Below, in pieces: positions 6,541 to 9,049 of a stretch of 9,049 bases of DNA. A model generated the notes under the pieces. It was not told where the DNA came from. It ran no database searches and saw only the letters and a list, made by a program, of their open reading frames with translations. Within the stretch, counting starts at the first letter, position 1. Every line of letters begins with the position of its first letter. The position numbers were made by a program, and so were the translations under genes. The stretch covers positions 1-9,049 of the forward strand of contig DQVU01000025.1 of the NCBI GenBank assembly GCA_015661585.1, in the 5' to 3' direction. Origin of the DNA: Methanothermococcus okinawensis. GTDB taxonomy: Archaea; AGJL01; Methanococci; Methanococcales; Methanococcaceae.

Positions 6541-7029
6541 TTACTCTCTAATGTGCTTTAAAATATGTCCTGTCTCCTCTTTAATAATAGATACTGCAGT
6601 TTTACAGGCATTTAAGGATCCTGGTAGTGCGTATATTACCTTGCCTCTATATATCCCTGCAGTGGCCCTTGACAGTATTGTAGCGTACTTTACCTCTTTA
6701 TAACTTAGGTTGTGGAATAATACAGAAAACCCGCTTAACTCCTTGTGGAATATCTCCCTTAAGACCTCTGGGGTATTATCCCTTGAGGAAACTCCAGTAC
6801 CACCAGTTATAACTATACAATCTACATCTGTGAAGTCTATAAGGTGATCTATAACTCCCTTCAACATCTCTCTGTTATCAGGTATTAACACGTAGTATTT
6901 AGCATTTAATTCTTTTTTTAAGAAATTTCCAGATTTATCTTCTATGGTTTCTCCAGAAATTAATTTATTAAACCTACTGTCACTTACAGTTACTACTCCA
7001 TAGACAATATCTTCTATCTTCTCGTGCAT
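6541..7029 (-). CDS. moaB: MoaB/Mog-family molybdopterin-binding protein (probable molybdopterin adenylyltransferase)
   Basis: Single MoCF-biosynth domain protein of 162 residues, about the length of archaeal and E. coli MoaB. In archaea such proteins are thought to adenylylate molybdopterin before metal insertion, giving the tungsto- or molybdopterin used for example by formylmethanofuran dehydrogenase. Visible features are an N-terminal strand GVVTVSDSR (11-19), the pterin-phosphate loop TGGTGVSSRDNTPE (75-88) with Asp84, LIPDN (48-52) with Asp51, SRATAGIYRGKVIYALPGS (120-138) and a C-terminal amphipathic helix. Asp51 and Asp84 correspond to the conserved acidic pair of MogA. The ATG lies 8 bases after the stop of the HEAT-repeat gene, with GGGAT as a weak ribosome-binding site inside that gap, so the two are an operon. 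Moco versus tungsten cofactor cannot be told from sequence. Confidence 0.9.
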   Translation of the reverse strand: MHEKIEDIVYGVVTVSDSRFNKLISGETIEDKSGNFLKKELNAKYYVLIPDNREMLKGVIDHLIDFTDVDCIVITGGTGVSSRDNTPEVLREIFHKELSGFSVLFHNLSYKEVKYATILSRATAGIYRGKVIYALPGSLNACKTAVSIIKEETGHILKHIRE

Positions 7030-7037
7030 CTCTATCC

Positions 7038-8681
7038 CTATTTTTTATCCTTTTCCTCTCTGTTGTACTCCAAAAGTGTATCTTCTATAAGGGACTTTAC
7101 CATAATTTCATGGACTAACTTGTACATTTCCATCTCATTTTTACTGTATTTCTCAAGAATTTCCAACAGTTCGTTAGATAGTGGAGTTTTTACACAGGTA
7201 TTCTCTGGTATGATATACACCTTTTTACCATCCTCCAACTCCACCTTTACACATTCTGACTCTAAGGCCACTACTACCTTGAGTGTGTTTTTTTCAGCCT
7301 CCTCTATTACCATATTTATATCCTGTGTTTTTATTCTCTTCTTTTCTTCTATTCGTTCTCCTATTATATTTAAAAGTTTCTTGAAGTTGTTGTTTTTATT
7401 TAGATAGGACTCCAACTTTTTTATCTCATTGTAGAGGGATTCTAATAGATTTAATGGATAGTGAGTTATGATCTCCTCTAAAAATTTTACATTTTCCTCT
7501 TTCCCTAAATTACGGAATCCATGGAGTATGGTACTAAGTATATTTCTGTCAATGTAATTTCCCTTGACTAACGCTAATACCACCTCGTGTTTTAACTTCG
7601 AAACCTTCAGTTTCTCCCGTAGGGTAGTTAGATATTTGTTGATATATTTAGGATCGTATAGAGCCATGTTACCTATAATCCTTATAACCATCCTATTTGA
7701 GTAGATATCTTCCTCGTTGTTGAGTATATCGTGTAATCTGTCCATGTATGGAATTAAAAGGGTGTGGTCCAATGTTGATAGATTATGGAGGAGTTCTAAA
7801 AGGGGTTTTCTTAGCTGTTTGTTGTGGATTAAAGTGTTTATATCTAATTTTTTGAATTTTTTGGGGTCTATATGAGACAGTGTATTTAAGGCCAACAGTG
7901 AGTAAATTATTGATCTGTTGTCATTTTCCCCATTTACAATCTCGATAAGGGGTTCTATGGCATCATCGAAGTGTTCCAAGTTGTTTTTACTTAGTTTCCA
8001 TATTGCATACGCACTGTATTTTTTAAGTTCTGGAGGTCCTCTCAGATATTTAATGATCTTCTGGGCGACCTCTCTATTTATCTTTACATCTCCAATATTT
8101 CCCAAGATTTTAAGTGTATTTATTTTTATAATTGGACTATCCTCATCTAGGAGTTTTAATATATCTTTTATGTAGTTCTGTGCAATATTAGGGTAGATTT
8201 CACTTATGTTTTTAATTATCTCAGTATATAGAAGGTTGTTTTTTGGTCTTATCTTTTTCAGTACTTTGTCTATAAGTTTGTGTTTATTCTTACATCTTGG
8301 ATTTATAGATATTTTAACTACTGCGTAGGCTGTTGAATATACTACATCTAGGTTTTTGTCATCTAATTTTTTTAGTATTCTATCTAAATATCTTTCTGCC
8401 ATCTCATAACTTACAAGTCCAATATTTCCCAAGATTTCAACAGTATTTTTTCTTATTCTCCAATCTTTGTCGTCTATCAACTTTGTTAGATAGGGTATTA
8501 TATCTTGGAGTATCTTAGGATTTGTCACTGAAATAAGAGATATCTCGTTAAGTAGGGATAGTTTTGTTTTAATATCTCCCTTTTTAAATGTTTTTAGAAG
8601 ATTTTTTAGGTTTTGGGGATCTAAAAAGGTGAGATTATCATCATAGAGGTTACTTGGAATTTTAGATATCTTTTTCATCAT
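7038..8681 (-). CDS. HEAT-repeat protein of unknown function
   Basis: 547 residues from the ATG at 8681. Residues about 25-400 are a chain of helical hairpins of HEAT type, with clear units around LIDDKDWRIRKNTVEILGNIG (68-88), LDDKNLDVVYSTAYAVVKIS (106-125), LLDEDSPIIKINTLKILGNIG (177-197), KKYSAYAIWKLS (220-231) and SNRMVIRIIGNMALYDP (328-344). A lysine-rich linker (about 440-455) leads to a separate C-terminal region (about 456-547), partly beta, with two cysteines (477, 496) and a charged tail. There is no signal peptide or membrane segment, so it is probably a cytosolic scaffold. An in-frame TTG at 8711 is rejected as the start because a TATA box lies just upstream and GGCGGG sits three bases before the ATG. 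Lys, Asn and AT content look higher than in ilvD. It is the first gene of an operon with moaB and divergent from the archaellin gene; neither gives a firm function. Confidence 0.85.
   Translation of the reverse strand: MMKKISKIPSNLYDDNLTFLDPQNLKNLLKTFKKGDIKTKLSLLNEISLISVTNPKILQDIIPYLTKLIDDKDWRIRKNTVEILGNIGLVSYEMAERYLDRILKKLDDKNLDVVYSTAYAVVKISINPRCKNKHKLIDKVLKKIRPKNNLLYTEIIKNISEIYPNIAQNYIKDILKLLDEDSPIIKINTLKILGNIGDVKINREVAQKIIKYLRGPPELKKYSAYAIWKLSKNNLEHFDDAIEPLIEIVNGENDNRSIIYSLLALNTLSHIDPKKFKKLDINTLIHNKQLRKPLLELLHNLSTLDHTLLIPYMDRLHDILNNEEDIYSNRMVIRIIGNMALYDPKYINKYLTTLREKLKVSKLKHEVVLALVKGNYIDRNILSTILHGFRNLGKEENVKFLEEIITHYPLNLLESLYNEIKKLESYLNKNNNFKKLLNIIGERIEEKKRIKTQDINMVIEEAEKNTLKVVVALESECVKVELEDGKKVYIIPENTCVKTPLSNELLEILEKYSKNEMEMYKLVHEIMVKSLIEDTLLEYNREEKDKK
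8091..8110. repeat. 20-bp direct repeat, copy 1 (HEAT gene)
   Basis: Identical to bases 8418-8437. It encodes the NILGNIG end of the HEAT unit at about residues 191-197. The copies are 327 bp apart, exactly 109 codons, so they stay in register with the protein repeats. Confidence 0.8.
8418..8437. repeat. 20-bp direct repeat, copy 2 (HEAT gene)
   Basis: The partner of 8091-8110, encoding the ILGNIG of the HEAT unit at about residues 82-88. Identity at the DNA level over 20 bp, in a gene where other repeats have diverged, suggests duplication or gene conversion between units about three repeats apart. Confidence 0.8.
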
Positions 8682-8726
8682 AATCCCGCCATCTAATGTT
8701 GTTATAATCAATATCCATATAAATTG
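8682..8726 (-). promoter_or_regulatory. Promoter and ribosome-binding site of the HEAT-moaB operon
   Basis: On the minus strand AATTTATATG (8726-8717) is a good TATA box; a start about 25 bases on would be near 8696. GGCGGG (8690-8685) then lies three bases before the ATG at 8681, giving a leader of about 15 bases. This decides against the TTG start at 8711. Confidence 0.55.
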
Positions 8727-8744
8727 ATATATTAAGTTTAAAGG

Positions 8745-8826
8745 GTAGGTACTTGTGTAGGTTTTTTAAAATACCTACATAAAAAGATACAAAAGTGTAT
8801 GCAACATGGAATACAAAAAAAGTATT
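8745..8826. promoter_or_regulatory. Repeat-rich control region upstream of the archaellin gene
   Basis: GTAGGT occurs at 8745-8750 and 8757-8762 with its inverse ACCTAC at 8773-8778. The inner pair extends to a 7-bp inverted repeat, TGTAGGT/ACCTACA (8756-8762, 8773-8779). ATACA/TGTAT (8787-8800) and AATAC/GTATT (8810-8826) form further inverted repeats. TACATA at 8776-8781 matches the site reported, as I recall, for the methanococcal archaellum activator EarA; TACAAA follows at 8788 and 8812. All lie upstream of or abutting the archaellin TATA box, as expected for an activator, and between two divergent genes. The repeats are seen; regulator identity is inferred. Confidence 0.45.
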
Positions 8827-8896
8827 TATTATACTATTATAACAATTAGTAATTGCAAATAACATAAAATTAGCTACAATAGTCAGGTGATATATC
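8823..8896 (+). promoter_or_regulatory. Archaellin promoter, leader and ribosome-binding site
   Basis: A TATA-like TATTTATTATA (8823-8833) would start transcription near 8857, giving a leader of about 40 bases. It ends in a strong AGGTGAT site (8885-8891) five bases before the ATG. A second TATA-like stretch (8835-8842) is the alternative. Confidence 0.55.
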
Positions 8897-9049
8897 ATGA
8901 AGAAATTCTTAGAGTACATTAAAAGTAAAAGAGGAGCTATAGGTATTGGTACCCTGATAGTATTCATAGCTATGGTTTTAGTAGCAGCAGTTGCAGCAAG
9001 TGTTCTGATAAACACAAGTGGATTCTTGCAACAGAAGGCGTCTACCACA
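8897..9049 (+). CDS. flaB: Archaellin (archaeal flagellin) FlaB, N-terminal 51 codons
   Basis: Structural subunit of the archaellum filament, exported and assembled at the cell surface by a type IV pilus-like machine. Only the first 51 codons are present; the gene runs off the right edge. The N-terminus is a class III signal peptide: charged leader ending KSKRG (residues 9-13), cleaved after Gly13 by the FlaK peptidase. The mature protein then starts AIGIGTLIVFIAMVLVAAVAA, the hydrophobic helix that packs in the filament core, followed by SVLINTSGFLQQKAS, which is almost invariant in methanococcal FlaB proteins. Met1 is fixed by the strong ribosome-binding site. The leader is 13 residues, one more than the 12 I recall for M. 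voltae and M. jannaschii archaellins. Further flaB and fla genes probably follow outside the window. Confidence 0.95.
   Translation, partial: MKKFLEYIKSKRGAIGIGTLIVFIAMVLVAAVAASVLINTSGFLQQKASTT

Noticed and set aside
6426..6551. Small plus-strand frame of 41 codons (MAIFYSFIRI...) with a nearby GGTGAT
   Set aside because: The GGTGAT is only one base from the ATG, the product is simple Phe/Tyr/Leu/Ile from AT-rich DNA, and the GGTGAT falls in the loop of the candidate RNA hairpin.
8682..8711. TTG at 8711 as the start of the HEAT-repeat protein (ten more residues)
   Set aside because: A TATA box at 8717-8726 would put the transcript start downstream of the TTG, and GGCGGG is well placed for the ATG at 8681.
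8662..9048. Minus-strand open frame across the archaellin gene and its promoter
   Set aside because: It runs antisense through the unmistakable archaellin N-terminus, the archaellin promoter and the start of the HEAT gene. There is no support for its own start.
1..9049. Mobile element, CRISPR array, defence island or integration site
   Set aside because: No transposase or integrase, no regularly spaced repeats, no tRNA gene with flanking duplication. All confident genes are core archaeal genes apart from the unassigned HEAT protein.

Overview
The window looks like chromosomal DNA from a thermophilic or hyperthermophilic methanogen of the order Methanococcales (Methanocaldococcus, Methanotorris or Methanothermococcus type). 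Spacers are very AT-rich. Coding regions use ATA and AGA/AGG codons heavily. Shine-Dalgarno sites are of the GGTGAT type, 3-5 bases before the start, and several TTTATATA-like TATA boxes are visible. The encoded proteins point the same way: an archaeal RNA ligase, a phosphomevalonate dehydratase small subunit, a close relative of the M. jannaschii nucleoside kinase, and an archaellin N-terminus of the methanococcal FlaB type. The genus cannot be fixed from the sequence alone.

Layout from left to right. Bases 1-289 are a gene-free AT-rich spacer with a T-tract and a hairpin-rich stretch that could be a small RNA. An ATP-dependent RNA ligase gene (minus) and the phosphomevalonate dehydratase small subunit gene (plus) diverge from an 87-bp spacer. 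The latter runs tail to tail into a minus-strand cluster, read right to left as MarC-family membrane protein, hisA and PfkB nucleoside kinase. hisA and the kinase gene abut exactly (TAGATG) and are probably translationally coupled. A divergent 294-bp spacer with operator-like repeats separates the MarC gene from ilvD (plus, TTG start). A 301-bp spacer between the convergent ilvD and moaB holds a GC-rich, foldable island that is a good candidate for a minus-strand small RNA. A HEAT-repeat protein gene and moaB form a two-gene minus-strand operon. The window ends in the first 51 codons of an archaellin gene (plus), preceded by a repeat-rich upstream region.

The genes are mostly core metabolism: branched-chain amino acids (ilvD), histidine (hisA), isoprenoid lipids (dehydratase subunit), nucleoside salvage (PfkB kinase) and pterin cofactor synthesis (moaB), plus RNA repair and archaellum-based motility. 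I see no mobile element, CRISPR array, rRNA, tRNA or defence cassette. The parts worth a second look are the non-coding ones (6335-6435, 8745-8826, 4357-4386 with 4543-4559, and 165-272) and the unassigned HEAT-repeat protein.
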